A DNA stretch of 64,000 nt from Vermamoeba vermiformis (GCA_045837725.1 JBEWZL010000282.1:186001-250000); one strand, 5' to 3'; numbered from the stretch's first letter, positions 1 through 12,485 are shown. Program-made: numbers and translations. Notes: generated by a model not told the origin, from the letters alone.

Positions 1-6
1 ACTTAC

Positions 7-682
7 TGGCGTAAATCCACCGGTTGGGTTGGTCCAAGTAAAGTTTTTAGGTGAAAAGCTGAAGCCGCTCGAACTGAGATTGATCATAAACAGAGCTTTG
101 TTCATCGTGCACACGGCAACTGAATAGAAAATTAGACACTTGCTAGTATTATGCCGGCATATATAATGTTTGCGGAGTTAAAAATTATTGGCGGTGAGCG
201 TTGGATTTTTTGGTTTTTTGAGAACTTACCCCGCGCGTTGGCCGAGTCAATTTGATAGACAGACATGCTCGTAATCATGTTATTGCTTGGTAATGTAATG
301 AACGTGCTGAAAGAGCTGGAAGTAAGAGGCGTAGTTGACTTTCAGAAAAATGTTAGTGGATGTCATTCTACTGCGAGATTCTGAACCGCTAAATTATAGT
401 ATTTTGTTTAATTAGACTTACCCTGGCAATCTTGCTATCACCTCCGTAAAGATAATAAGTTGTGCCTGAGATGGAATAGGTTGCAGTTACACTCGTGGCG
501 CCGATAGCCAAGTTACCGGATGCAACATTCTGGTAAATATTAGATTAACATACACCGCCCATCATTTAACAAATTTAAAAATTAGTATCACTTACAGCCA
601 TGCCGAGTGTTTGGCCGAACGTCAGACTCACACAGTAAGCCGCGAGAAAGATCCCGATAAGATTGACAAGTGCAACTCCCAT
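7..682 (-). CDS. Secreted protein of unknown function (3' end outside window)
   Basis: Minus-strand gene with four visible coding exons: 596..682, 422..529, 230..338 and 7..119. All carry consensus GT/AG borders and agreeing phases, and a donor at 1..6 shows the gene continues beyond the window. The first exon encodes a clear signal peptide (MGVALVNLIGIFLAAYCVSL) with possible cleavage after Ala/Gly. The mature part seen (about 110 residues) is rich in Ser, Thr, Gly and Asn and reads like a beta-rich extracellular domain (for example SVTATYSISGTTYYLYGG). No catalytic motif or known domain is recognised. The start at 682 is the only ATG in phase with the downstream exons. Likely a secreted or surface protein; function unknown. 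Confidence 0.7.
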
Positions 683-2264
683 CGATCTTTTGTTCTCTCG
701 CGTGGTTGTGGTAATTGCAATAATATTAATAAGCTAAAAATGCTGAGTGTGAATTAGCGCGAGTTTTTATTGGCAGCCTTGCCGAAATTTGACAAATGTC
801 ACTCCAAACTTACACAAACAGCCCAATAACAACGCAAGTTATATCATGCTTACGACGTAACTTTAGAATGCACTAGCATTAGATTGAGACTGTTTCATAT
901 TTGCAACGGAGAATCTCGAATTTAGTTTGCTAAATTTAGGGCGCTAAGATTGATGCAGACGGGACTAAACTTAGGACCTTTGCATATCTTGACTATGAGA
1001 CCGCTGGTGGTCGACAATTAATTTAAATGAAGATAACCGCTAATAGGGTTCGACTGCCGATATTGATTTGGGACAGCCGAAAAGAAATGTGGGCACAAAC
1101 GAGTGCAATGTGAAATAAAAATAAAAAAAGAGAATGCGACCCCCCAACAGGGCGGAATACCCAACAATCGGTTTTTACACCAACGGTTGAATTCACAGGC
1201 TATTGTCTCAAGTGAAAGATTAAGTCATTGTTGTTGTTAAGGCCCGAATCCTTGCGGAAACAGGTACTCAATAATAATGGGGAACTTGTGCACCCGCGTT
1301 TATTCAGGTAGGAACTCGATCTGCTCTGTGGTCCTATTGCTAGGATAACGAATTAGAACAGACCAAGCCACCCTCCAGCACTGCTCTACCATACGCCTCG
1401 CAAACGCTAAGGAGGCAATAGAACAATGACGGATCGCCGCGGGACCGCATCCTCAGGTATTGAAGCACTTCTCAGTTTGGTCTTGACGGAACCTGCGCAT
1501 CTCAAAATATTTCTTTTGGGAGCAAACCAGCCACAAATAACAAATTATTCTTGCGTATTTCTCTACCCCAAAACACAAATAGCAACCAAGCACGTACCTT
1601 GTTGTTTGAGTACGCATCCGTGTCACATCCGATCACCGACTACGTGCATAAGGTCTTTATATTCTAGAGGTGGACGTGTTGAAAGATATTGATGGCATTA
1701 TAATTGGACTTAGGAAGCCACAAAACAGGAGCCAAAGGTTCAACAGAGAACTCCTGATTCAGAATCTTCGTGATCGCCTGGTAAATAGGATTAATACAAA
1801 CTCGCATTTATAATTTTTATATTCTTCGGATTTATTATTATACAGTAGTACTATTACAAGTTATGTACCAATCATCAGAAAATAACAAATTAGAATTTTA
1901 ATTTAAATTTATTTTCATCTGGCAGCCAGTAACTGAGTTCAACCAAAACGGTGCAAAATATTGCGCTGGTAATTAAAGTACAAATTTAACATTTAATTGC
2001 GAGTCTCGAGGAGCACGTACCACTCTCAAAAATATTGCAATACATACTCACTATTTACTGTGAGCGTGGATCTTCAAGGATCACATCAATACAAACTAAA
2101 ATAATATCACATTGTTGTATCGTTGTTACGCTGCGTAATCATTAATGATGTTTATTCACAAAAAACCGATCAGCTCAATTTGCGCGTTACATTTTGCGCG
2201 CCAACATCACTGCTCGTTAATAAATATGTTTACATTATATTATAACTACCCTAGCTAGGCTTAT
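683..2264. other. Intergenic stretch, no supportable gene
   Basis: About 1.6 kb between the 5' end of the secreted-protein gene and the 3' end of the four-helix membrane protein gene. An 88-codon open frame at 1426..1692 has no splice partner, no recognisable domain and biased composition, so I do not call it. The stretch is AT-rich and presumably holds the promoter of the left gene. Confidence 0.5.
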
Positions 2265-3030
2265 CTACCATCGTAGGGTTCTACCACGAACGTATACAGC
2301 TAAAATAATGATTGCGATGTACAGGGCCAAAAGAATCGCATTGATGATGTATCCCGCAAGTCCGCAAGTCTGAGCGATGCAAATAATTAAGCTAACCACA
2401 GTCAAGGCAGCAATAACGATCTAAATAAGGAGGTTGAATTAGTTTCGTGAGTTAATTTGTAGCCAGATCAAGCTTCGGATGTCACCCGAAGTTTGGTCAG
2501 GGATTTTAGGGCAAACTAAGGAAAGACTAGGTCGGTACAGTAGTGATTAACTATGTTCCTATGAGATTTCAGCCCGTACAAAAAAATCAACCGAGATCCA
2601 CGGTTAAAACTCGGGTTAATGACTCGCGATTGGCACGCAGAATCTTTTCGAATCATGCCGATCTTTCCGATAATATCAAAATATAAATATGACATAATAC
2701 TCGCTCATTTGGTATTGAATATACAAAATCGAAAAGATTTTTTTTTAGATCCGATACTTACGAAGCCAATAGCGGCAAAGAACAGCAAAATTCTATGAGC
2801 TAACCATGCGCCCACGCAACCTAGAATAGCAAACACCAATATAAGCACTTGCACGATTATACTGAACGGATAGCCAGCCGAGAAGGTGAAAAAGCCTACG
2901 AATGCGAGAACTCCTGCGATCTAGTTAACGAGTATTAGCGACACGATCGATGATTGTGACATGTGCGTATACATACCAAGCAGAAGATGAAAAGCAAGAT
3001 TTGATTGACTGATAATGTAACGACGCCCAT
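2265..3030 (-). CDS. Small four-helix integral membrane protein
   Basis: Three minus-strand exons (2977..3030, 2762..2920, 2265..2420), all joined at phase 0, encode 122 residues. Four hydrophobic stretches are visible: about 5-28, 33-52, 54-82 and 88-112, ending in a short basic tail (VRGRTLRW). The layout resembles small tetraspan or MARVEL-like membrane proteins, but there is no CCG motif or large cysteine-bearing loop to place it among the tetraspanins. The start is the first ATG in phase with the later exons. Function unknown. Confidence 0.7.
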
Positions 3031-3781
3031 TCCGCTTGAGTTACTTGTGATTGTGCTAGCTTGACGACGTTAGAAATAACAATATGAGGCATTAGAAAAC
3101 AACCGGTTTTCTTTTTATAGGTTAATTTGGTGCGCAGCCACGTGATACTTTCAAAGAATAGGTGGCGCAAATTGCCTGTTATTACGCCGTCACGTTTTTT
3201 GTATTACGCTCTCGTTGTAGACCACGGCTAACCGCAAAAGTATATTCGTAGATTCCAACGGACAAGCGGTGAGCAACTGAGTATTACTGAATCGTGGATG
3301 TCGGCAGAAGATTACGGATTTCATGATTTCATACTGTAAAATTAGTATGCGTATTAAAATTATATCGGTAGTTGTATATTTAAAGAGTTTGAAGGGAACT
3401 ACTCCTGAAGTATACTTTTTGTTTGGAGTTATGCGTGTTCGTTAGATTGACTGAAATCCGACCTGCAACAAAAAGGGTGATTTTTTGTAACGTGTTACCT
3501 TTAGATAGGGCCTAGGGATTACTTCCTTGTCATTGACATTGATTTGACCGTTATTTGTTCGCTGAAAAAGAACAGATGTCAAAAAATAGTTTGACACGAG
3601 CAATTTTTTTTATCTCACCGTTCATCTCCTCTTTATTTAACGAGCGACGTTTTTCCGAGGACCACATCAAAGTCGAATTGTGCAGACACGAGACTAGCAG
3701 CTCGCTTTGTTATTAGCCGAGAAGAAAACCAAAAGTCACATCCCAACTTTTGCCAATATTTCCATTTAAACACTAATAACA

Positions 3782-5591
3782 ATGCCCAAGTGTCCACAGT
3801 GCGGAACCAAGAACAAAAAAGCGTATAAATTCTGCTCTAATTGCGGTGCGCAGAGCGAAGAAGTTACAGGCGCTGGTAGCAAACATCATATTGCTGGTAA
3901 TATTTCCATCTCCAAAATTATTATTTCAATGACGGAATGCGATTCTCTCCGTACTTCTACGCGATAGGAAGTGCATTACCATTATCTTTCTGGGCATCGT
4001 CATTTGAAAAATGTTGATTGATAATTTAATTTTTTATTAATTTAATATTCGTCGGATGTAGTGATGGGCGGTGCTGCCGTAGGCAAGAGCGCGCTGACAA
4101 TTCGATTTGTAATGAAGAAGTTCGTCACAGAGGTACGTATTGGATTATTTTCCATCCCAAACCGTGCCCGACGCATACCTGATTTGACGGGCGAAAAAAA
4201 AATTCAGTCAAATCTAATATAGCTTGGTCAAAAATAGCCTAAATTTCAAGCAGTTTCTATTGATCAAGCATTAATTCAATTACTAAATGCTATTCCCGCC
4301 CTAACGTCACGCAATTTTGACTTGTCAAACTCCCATCTAACGGTCATTTTTTATCAATAGTACGACCCGACCATCGAAGACCGATATGTATCCTTATTAA
4401 TCAAATGAGCTGATAATTATTATAACTATTTAATGCTAACCCCTTTTGATTTATTGTACACGTTTTTCTTAACTCGATCGAAGGAAAAATCATTGGAATA
4501 CAAAGAGATCCCGCTCATGTTGGAAATTTTAGACACTGCTGGCACGGTTAGTACTTAATATGAACTTTAACGCCTTTGCGCTCTTGATTATGCAACTGAT
4601 AAATTTTGTTCCCTCGATCTCATTTTGACGATTTTGTGCGCTTTGCCTTGACATTTTAATTATAAAATTATTGCGCTACTTGTTAAATTGAGCAAGTTTA
4701 TCGCCCTTAATAGCTATTTATGGCGTTCCGACAATAACTGACATATTTGGATCTGATCAGGAATATTTCTCGGCCATTAGAGAGCTGTATATGAAAAACG
4801 GAGAGGTACGTTGCATTACATATATTAATAGATCGACAATACAATATTTTCAATGGCAATTAATTAAATACAAAACTTTGCAAACATTTGTAATCGTAGC
4901 TCGCCGCACCTATTTTGAACAGTGCTTTTAAATACCCCTAACGATATTTTTAAATATATTCTTCTATTTATAGTGCAACTAATCTTATTTTTACTATTTT
5001 TAGGGCTTCATCTTGGTGTACGATATTACAAACAAAAAGACACTAGAAGACGTCGATAAAATTCGCAAAGATATCGTTCGAATTAAAACAACAGATAACG
5101 TACGTGTTCTCTATGCTTCTCAAGCTATTTATAGTAATTAACGGTGTATTAAATCGGATCTAGGTCCCCATGGTACTCGTGGGAAACAAAGTTGATTTAG
5201 AAAAGAACAGAAAAGTTGAAACTCAAGAAGCTAAGGATATTGTAAGTACTACAATACTATTAGTGACACTTTTGCGCTTAAATTGGCTTTAAACGCTCGT
5301 GTAACGGCCGCGCTAAAAATGTCATAGCAGATGCGCTTAAAAAGTCATTTCAAAATAATAACAGCGATATATTTACGTACTAAAATATCAATATGGTGTA
5401 TTTTGTATATTTACCGCGTACTTACGCTATTTTAGGCCAAAATGTACGGCTGCCAACAGATCGAAGCATCTGCGAAAACGGGCAAGAACGTCGACGAAGT
5501 TTTTACGACCGTAATTGATGCTATTTGGGCAAAGAATGGTGGTCCACCAAAGAAGGAAAAAGAAAAGGACGGCAAATGCATTATTTTCTAA
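3782..5591 (+). CDS. Rap-like small GTPase with N-terminal zinc ribbon
   Basis: Eight exons (3782..3896, 4062..4132, 4361..4387, 4484..4546, 4761..4805, 5004..5099, 5164..5241, 5436..5591) encode 216 residues, all phases agreeing. Residues 4-21 form a zinc ribbon (CPQC...CSNC). A complete Ras-fold GTPase follows: P-loop GGAAVGKS (41-48), effector segment YDPTIEDRY, DTAGT (88-92), NKVD, a SAK motif and a C-terminal CAAX box CIIF after a basic stretch, predicting prenylation. The residue after DTAG is Thr, as in Rap proteins, instead of the Ras catalytic Gln; the flanking YMKNGEGF segment is also Rap-like. Rap GTPases act at membranes in adhesion and cytoskeletal signalling. The N-terminal zinc ribbon is not part of the standard family architecture. 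The start lies just upstream of the ribbon, with no other in-phase ATG in exon 1. Confidence 0.9.
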
Positions 5592-6179
5592 AATCAGGTT
5601 CGAAAGCGATCTCAAATCTGTTTTTAGAAATTAGCATTTCCTTAATATAATATTTAATAATTGCTTTCTTATACGAAATAATAATAAAAGCATGTACATA
5701 CCTCTACTCAAAGCGCAGAAAAAAATAATAACCCATTTTGCTCGAAAATTGCTAATTCAAACCAATTATAATATGATACCTGCCCAATATCATGATATAT
5801 TCGGTTATGAATAGTAATTTTAGGAGTAAAGTGGTCCATTGTATTGTAGTACAAATAAAGTACATTTAGAACAAACAAGTGATAGCGCACATTTTCTTCG
5901 CGTAAAATGGCTTACTGAGAATAAATTAACGATAAAAATATACCTAAAGCAATGTATGATGCACTTGGCATGCAAGGGAACATTATTGCAACAACGGCCT
6001 GCGTTGTAAATCCGCGAGTTGAAATCAAAGCGCTTCCTGACGCGGCGTCAGGCTAACTAGTGAATTAAGGACATAAAATGTCTTAAGTCGCAATTATATG
6101 ATGTCAGAAACTAGTATTAAGTTGTTTGTGCGTTTCCAGTTGCGGTTGCTTTCTTCCACGCGACCAGAAAATTTTTCCT

Positions 6180-6215
<36 letters not shown>

Positions 6216-6301
6216 ATTTGAGCAAAGAGGCACGCTCCCAGTCATACGTTATTTTAGATCGAACGAAAAAAACAAATACAACAACTGTCTAACAATCAAT
6301 A
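5592..6301. other. Intergenic stretch with a 33-T homopolymer
   Basis: A 0.7 kb gap between the GTPase and the TPR gene. It contains an uninterrupted run of T at 6182..6214, about 90 nt upstream of the TPR gene start. No gene is supported. Short frames on either strand here are AT-rich and lack partners. Confidence 0.5.
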
Positions 6302-7456
6302 ATGGAAAAATCACCGAGAGGTAATCCCTTAACGCTAAAATTGCAATCTTTACGAGTCTAACAATTGTTGTGACGGACAGAAGAGTCATCTGTAACCGAG
6401 ATCACGAATGAGGCTTCAAAAGTCGAGGAGTCAACAACAGTAGATGAGTCTAAAGAAGTCGTAGAAGTATTATCGCCGGAAGAATTGGAAAAAGTAAGTT
6501 TTTGAAAGAAACAAATTGGTGACTAATTGACTTTGCGAATTTATTAAATATTAATTAATTCGAATAATTCGTTACTACGCATCTTTGAATACGTGCACTA
6601 TTAAATTTAACGACTGAGAATATTCCTTTAATTTTTAATAATTTTTTGGGCCGACGAAATTAAATTGAAACTTCCTTCTCCGGTAAAACCGACACAAATA
6701 ATTAATTAATTGTACAATTAGCGATTCACAATGGCAAACGAATTAAAAGAGCAAGGAAATAAGGCTTATAGTGAGAAAAATTTTGACGAGGTACGGAAAG
6801 TTTGGACGAACGGAGCGAATCCTGACCGTTCCTTCTTCGTTCATTGGTGACACAATATCATATTAATATAAGATTATAGGCTATTGCTATGTACACACGC
6901 GCTATTGATTTATTTTCGAAAACAAAAGATCCGCGCGGAGCACTGTTTTACGGCAACAGAGCCGCGTCATATTTGCAACTTGAAGATTACGAATCGGTTG
7001 TCGAAGATTGTACTAAGTAAGTACTATACATTCATAGTAATATAGGTTTATATAGATCATTAGTAGTATGACAGCAAATGCTTCTTATGGGTGGTAAGAA
7101 AAAATATTGACAAAAAATTCCTTTTTAGGGCAATTGGTCTAGACTCGTGTTATTTGAAAGGTTTTATGCGAAGAGCAATTGCACACGAAAAACTGAATAA
7201 TTTAAGCGAGGCACTCGATGATTACAAAAAAGTTTTGGAACTAGAACCGAGTTCTGTCACTGCACACGAGGCTGTTAAACGATTACCAGGAGAAATTAAA
7301 ATTAAACAAGAAAAGGAAAAAGAACAAATGCTAGGCCAATTGAAAGAATTAGGAAATAAGTTGTTAGGCACGTTTGGATTGAGTTTGGATAATTTCAAGT
7401 TTGAGCAGGATAATTCTGGTTCGTACAAGATCAATTTCAACCAAGGCAAGAAATAA
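6302..7456 (+). CDS. TTC1-like tetratricopeptide repeat protein
   Basis: Five exons (6302..6320, 6381..6493, 6722..6790, 6880..7016, 7129..7456) encode 221 residues. An acidic N-terminus is followed by three TPR helix pairs (ANELKEQGNKAYSEKNFDE, then AIAMYTRAIDLF...NRAASYLQLEDY, then CYLKGFMRRAIAHEKLNN). A basic-acidic helix (EIKIKQEKEKEQMLGQLKEL) leads to the C-terminal segment GNKLLGTFGLSLDNFKFEQD, which is the hallmark of TTC1 and related TPR cochaperones. TTC1 proteins act as Hsp70/Hsp90 or G-protein adaptors; that role is inferred from the family. The first exon carries only seven codons, so the start depends on the splice at 6321. Confidence 0.85.
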
Positions 7457-7684
7457 ATAAAAGCGCACCAAATTTCTTCGAATACAATCAAATGTAATAA
7501 ATATCGATTTATGAAGCTTCGTATTCAGATCTGCCTATCTGCACTACCAACAGGCACAGCTTCGTTAACTTATGATACAATCCCTTGACGAATATAGGTT
7601 CTTAGTAACATTTAGCATAAGAGGTAAAGGTTTAATAATTGTATAAATACTACTTTCATGAGATCTGATCGCCGTGTAACAGAA

Positions 7685-9495
7685 CTATTTATTTTTGAGA
7701 CTAGCGTCCCATGAACAGCGCCATTCCGTTACACCTAATAGATAGTGATCAGTGTTCCAGCCTGCAGCGTCTAATTTCTCCAAGAACGATTCGAATAGCT
7801 TGGATGTATCGTTCGCCGATTTGTACTGCTTTCTGTGCATTAATTCTGCTGTAAAATAAGCCTTCATAATGTCCTTTTGATGCGCTTCTTTATGGATGGC
7901 AAATAGTATGCTTTCCTTCGTTCGTTTAAGCAAAAATTTCTCGCCATTTGACGCGTTAATCAGATCCACCAATTCGTCATAGTTATTGTGCACTAAATTG
8001 CTGATAGAGCATCCTAATATAGTCTATATAGACCGATTAGACGGATATTTACATATTATAATTCAATAGCACGTACTTTTTTCGAATCGAAATGCAAGAT
8101 CCTCTCCCGCTTCGATATTTCCGTCGGATCAGGGATGGTACCTGAAAATCAATATGCTCAATACGATGCTTAAAAATGATTATGTTAGCTTTTAACGTAC
8201 CGTCTTTAAGGAATTGATCCAGTACGAGATCTGCTCGTTGTCGATTTAATTTTTCGAGGATGACGCCGCTAACGGCCTTATAGTTAGCAAGCAAGTGCAT
8301 TATAGTTAAAAATACATAAGCAGCCCAGATCATCGTATTGCTGCGTGTTATGATCGGAATCAAAACAGTCGCTAAAACTAATCCGAGCAATGAGTTCGCA
8401 GTTTCCTGACTGCCATCCTTTGCAGCAACATCTAAAATAAGACAATTAAATTTAAATTTAAATTGTGGAATAATCCTCCTTGACGGAAGATCTTCTCGCT
8501 AAATTTCCTTGCTTCGTGTTCCGAGCTAAAAAGTCAGTTATTTACCGGCCATATTATTTCTACGCGCTTGATGTTGCGTAAGCGCTGCTCTAGTCGCACC
8601 ACCAGCTACTCCAACAATTGCTTTCATAACTCCCGCTACAATTCAACATCCAAAGTTAGACGTGCGTTAAACATTCAAAATCCGTATTAAATGATATTAC
8701 CTATACTAGCTAAAAGAAGGAAATACTTTGGAAATATTCCAATCAAAATTTCAAAAAAGAACGCGCTGTCGTTAATCAAATCCGCCATTAATCTCCATGT
8801 CTTTGCATTGCAATCCAGATTTGACCCCTATAATTACCATAGTCACTATTAGACTCGCTGCTATTATGTCTCCTTACCTGGATCCACGTAAACATAATGC
8901 TTCCAAGTTTAGATGCACCATCTTTCAGAATCTTCTCGTGTGATTAGGTTTATATGGCAACAATATGATACTATGCGATTGTACTCACATATTGAACGGC
9001 AGCCGCTGTCGGATCTGCTTCAGCTTCGCCGACACCAGCACCAACAAGAATCGCCTGTCAAAAAGTGTCATTTTTCATTCGCTCCGAATGATACGCAATC
9101 GATAATTTGCAATGCACTATAATGGAGTACTTACCCTGGTCGCTAATGTGCCTGTTAGCGAACTACACAACGCTTGGATCGAGTCCCAGATTTGGTATGA
9201 CAAATAATCTTTGCTTACAGAGTGCGGATAACCTGGATATTATTTTTAAATATTTGCACAATTAGAATATAATTATTCAAGGCTTAACGGACCTTCAGGA
9301 AGGAACGCTTCATAAAAAAATTGTTTGAATGATCCTTTACTCGTTGATTGCTTCTCTAATGCGATCCTAATTGTTACTTAATATTAATATATATTATTTA
9401 CCATTATTGATGCTAAAATCAATTTACTCTTTTTGATCGGTGACGTAGCACTTTTTGATCGTCCCACACGTCTCTTCAAACACTATTTTCTTCAT
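7685..9495 (-). CDS. RUS family protein (DUF647, root UVB sensitive)
   Basis: Minus-strand gene of about nine exons from ATG 9493..9495 to the stop at 7685. Family landmarks appear in order: FLPEGYPHSVSKDYLSYQIWDS, a helix ending GTLATR, AILVGAGVGEA, ILKDGASKLGSIMFTWI, then ALTQHQARRNNMA, a hydrophobic segment (LLGLVLATVLIPIITR) and LLANYKAV. The last exon carries the C-terminal GWNTDHYLLGVTEWR, typical of RUS proteins. These are conserved membrane-associated proteins with roles reported in plants and animals, but the biochemical activity is not settled. One donor (after FLPE) is GTCCGT, weaker than its neighbours. Exact boundaries of the middle exons are approximate; identity is confident. 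Confidence 0.85.
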
Positions 9496-9844
9496 AGTTC
9501 TAACACTACAATATGTCGTAGAATATGTGGTGCTTAACACGAAGTGAACAGTCAATTCCAAAGAGATTCAATTTCGTGTTTAAGATATCGAAGAACTATT
9601 TGTGTGTCTGAGCCTGAATACGAGTGCCTATTTGCTTACTCGTATTGGGTAGCTCAGTGGTATGTTATTTCACGCTATTCGGCGCTAACAGGTCAAATTA
9701 AGATTTCCTCCCTCGATCTCAACTAGGGAGGCAAAGTACAACGGTTAGTACGAAAAGAACTGCTCGATTTAGTCAAAACATGCAAGTGTAGCAGGTGTAC
9801 TTGTCGCATATATATTCTTAAACGAGAATAAGAAGGAGAATAGT

Positions 9845-12011
9845 ATGCATCTGCTGATCAAGTTAGGTGCGGGACTTCTTTTAGCTATTGAAGGGTACTC
9901 CGCGAGCAACGTTCAGTGCGATAACGGAAATTGCTATAGTACATATAATACAGGTAAGCAATTATGTTGCATTTTAGTCTAGTCTAAAATAATTTTTATT
10001 CAAATCTGTCGGAGCGTAAAAATTAAAGTCTAATAAACCTGTATTATTTGTAGATAATAAGACGGCATTTAATATGGTCATTTGGATTGTTGGAGCTGTA
10101 TTCATATTAGTAACAGTTTCTCTACTATGCGCCACTAAATCCAAAAAGACTCCCAAAGCTTCTTCACGACGTGAAGCTATTCAGCCTACAATAGTTGATG
10201 AAAAGTCAAATCAATACCGCGAACTAGAGAAGGTAATATTTATTCTCTAATATTCGGTACAAATTTTACTCAATCTGCTCAAATTTCAACTTCGCCTGCT
10301 AACTTTAATGTTATTCTAGATGCTGCTTAATAATTTGGAACTTGTTAATATAGTCGGAGAACATGCCCCATTTTCACTTAACGACGGACTTTCTCGCAGT
10401 TTAGTTCTGATCTTTGAATCTAACAAATCCATTCTCGCTTTGTTGCACAGACTTATCGACACCGATATTCAAGACGCATGTAAGTCTAATATACATCATT
10501 TTAGTAATATTCGAGCCATTTTAACAACTCCGTAGCTGTACGCTTCGAACAAGAGAACACCCTACTTCGCAAGAACAGTTTTTGCAGCAAAGTCCTGTCA
10601 TATTACAATAGGACATCCTCTTTGCTATATCTCAGACGCATCTTGCACCCTGTACTATCAGATATAGTCCGAGATAACGTCTATTGCGAAATTGATACGT
10701 CAAAGTTGCCACAGGGCACTGAAGTTGAACCGAGCCAAAAATACCTCTTGGACAAATGCAATTTAATTCTGACGGCTATATTGGGATCTATTAACGATGC
10801 TCCACCGTAAGTTTTTGATTTGCCTAATTTGGCAAAGTTTCAAACGCGTGGATTAGGCTAACGTGCTATTTTTAGAAATTTACGTAACTTGAGCCATTAT
10901 TTGAAGAAACAAGTCGTTGCTCATTTGCCGAAGTATTCATCAGTGCTTAATAACTACAATAACTTTGACACGGCCACCTCAATTGATGTCATTGAAGAAG
11001 TTGAAGAAAAATCGTCGTCTTCATCTTCATCATCATCGTCTTCTAGTGATAAGAAAAGCGAACCTAAACAAGATGATACTAAGCGCGAGTCAACGGCATC
11101 GAACAGCAATAATAACATGAGTCTGCCATTGAAACAAAGCGACAACGGTGAAAAACAACAGCAAGACAAAGAGATCTCGAGTTCGGAGAGCGAGAAGAAA
11201 GAGAACATTAACATGACGTCATCAATGCCGCCGTCCATGGAAAGCAATCCTGGCACGCCTAAGAGTCCGAGCAAGAAAAAGACTACTGGACGCAAGCGAA
11301 GGAAGAGCAGCTGTTTTGGCATTGACGACGATGAAGAGGACAAAGAAGAGAACAATCAAGTCTTTTACAACGCTATTGGCTCCATGCTCTTCTTGCGCCT
11401 ATATTGTCCAGCCATTTCTGTGCCCTCTGAGAACTCGCTCGTGAACGGTAAGTCACGTGCTGAAAGTGATTTTGAGACCCTTACTGACATCATGCTAGAA
11501 CGACCTCGAGAGAATGCTAAGCGAACGTTGACGCTTGTAGCCAAGATCTTACAGAACTTGGCTAATGGCGTACGATTTGGTCGAAAAGAACCGTTCATGA
11601 CCGTGATGAACCCCTTCATTAGCGACAACTTGGCTAACATTAAGCGCTTCTTTGACGACTTTGCTGTAAGTCTTATATTCATTAATTGTTAGTAGAAGGG
11701 ACCTAATGTTATGTTCGTAGTCTACTGAGATCAATGAGCCCAAGGACTCTGCTAAAAATGTTGATCTGCCAGCGGATGTGAGAGAAAGTGCTTTGAAAGT
11801 TATTTTTGCTTCGATAGTAGCTGTCGAGGATAAGGTACGAGAACCGCTTCATTGCAATACATTAGTGCTAATGGTTTTATAGTTGCAAAAGGAGAAGTAT
11901 TATGATTCATTGTGCCGAATTCTGGATGCAATCGGTCGAGATGTGGCAAGCTCTCCGTCGATGAACGCGGCCAAGAGGAGAGTCCAAGAGTACAATCCGT
12001 ACCAGCAGTAG
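9845..12011 (+). CDS. Membrane-anchored RasGAP-domain protein
   Basis: Seven exons (9845..9953, 10054..10232, 10320..10479, 10536..10806, 10876..11665, 11721..11834, 11883..12011) encode 583 residues with agreeing phases. Residues 1-20 look like a signal peptide. A short Cys-bearing luminal segment follows, then a transmembrane helix at about 44-62 (VIWIVGAVFILVTVSLLC). The cytosolic part holds a RasGAP domain: the arginine-finger loop NTLLRKNS (Arg161), then LFLRLYCPAISVP and LANGVRFGRKEPFM...NPFI. RasGAPs speed GTP hydrolysis by Ras-family GTPases. A low-complexity Ser/Asp/Lys insertion of about 150 residues splits the GAP domain between the HYLKKQVVAHL helix and FYNAIGSMLF. The C-terminus matches the last helices of the family. 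A Rap-like GTPase lies 4 kb upstream; any functional link is only inference. Confidence 0.88.
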
Positions 12012-12143
12012 GTCTAAAATGTACAATATTGATTTTGTATTTACTTGAAAATGTACTGTAAAGTAGTAAAATTTCGTTTCACAAACGCTCGGGCTGACAA
12101 AAAAATCATTGGTCGAGTAAATTTTATTGTTATTTCAATTCTC

Positions 12144-12485
12144 ATGGCAGAACTAGACTTCACACATATTAAAGAAGTAGCTTTAGCTGTTAAGACGCTT
12201 CAAGCTAAAGTCAACGCGCAAGAATTCAGCGATCTGCTCATCCAGTCCAAGATGCTTGCTGACAACAGCATAGAAGTGATTAAAATGATTGCAAAATTAG
12301 GTTGGATTGAGTTAGCTGTTCAATTCAAGGTTTCGATTCGTGATAGCTTAGTTTCAGCTCGAGATGTAGTGCAAAACAAAGAAGAGGAGAAAGTTACTGC
12401 TTTACAAACTGCATTACAAACAGCAGGTGCCAATACTGTGGAGATAATTAAGCGAGTAAGAGAATATCAAAGCGCGCAAAATTAA
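12144..12485 (+). CDS. Small helical protein, function unknown
   Basis: Single-exon frame of 113 residues starting MAELDFTHIKEVALAV and ending REYQSAQN. It is dominated by amphipathic helices rich in Ala, Lys, Val and Glu, with no membrane segment or known motif. An in-frame ATG also occurs 33 codons upstream at 12045. I prefer 12144 because the upstream part is basic and low in helix character and begins only 34 nt after the RasGAP stop. Composition is protein-like and the length is well above random expectation in this AT-rich DNA. I do not recognise the family. Confidence 0.6.
   Translation: MAELDFTHIKEVALAVKTLQAKVNAQEFSDLLIQSKMLADNSIEVIKMIAKLGWIELAVQFKVSIRDSLVSARDVVQNKEEEKVTALQTALQTAGANTVEIIKRVREYQSAQN

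Noticed and set aside
1426-1692. 88-codon open frame
   Set aside because: No splice context, motif or partner exon; length is possible by chance.
9645-9730. tRNA-like word GGGTAGCTCAGTGGTATG
   Set aside because: Resembles a D-arm, but no acceptor stem, anticodon stem or T-loop (GGTTCGAATCC) follows at the right spacing.
10954-11355. Minus-strand 133-residue Leu/Ser-rich frame
   Set aside because: Antisense of the low-complexity Ser/Asp insert of the RasGAP exon.
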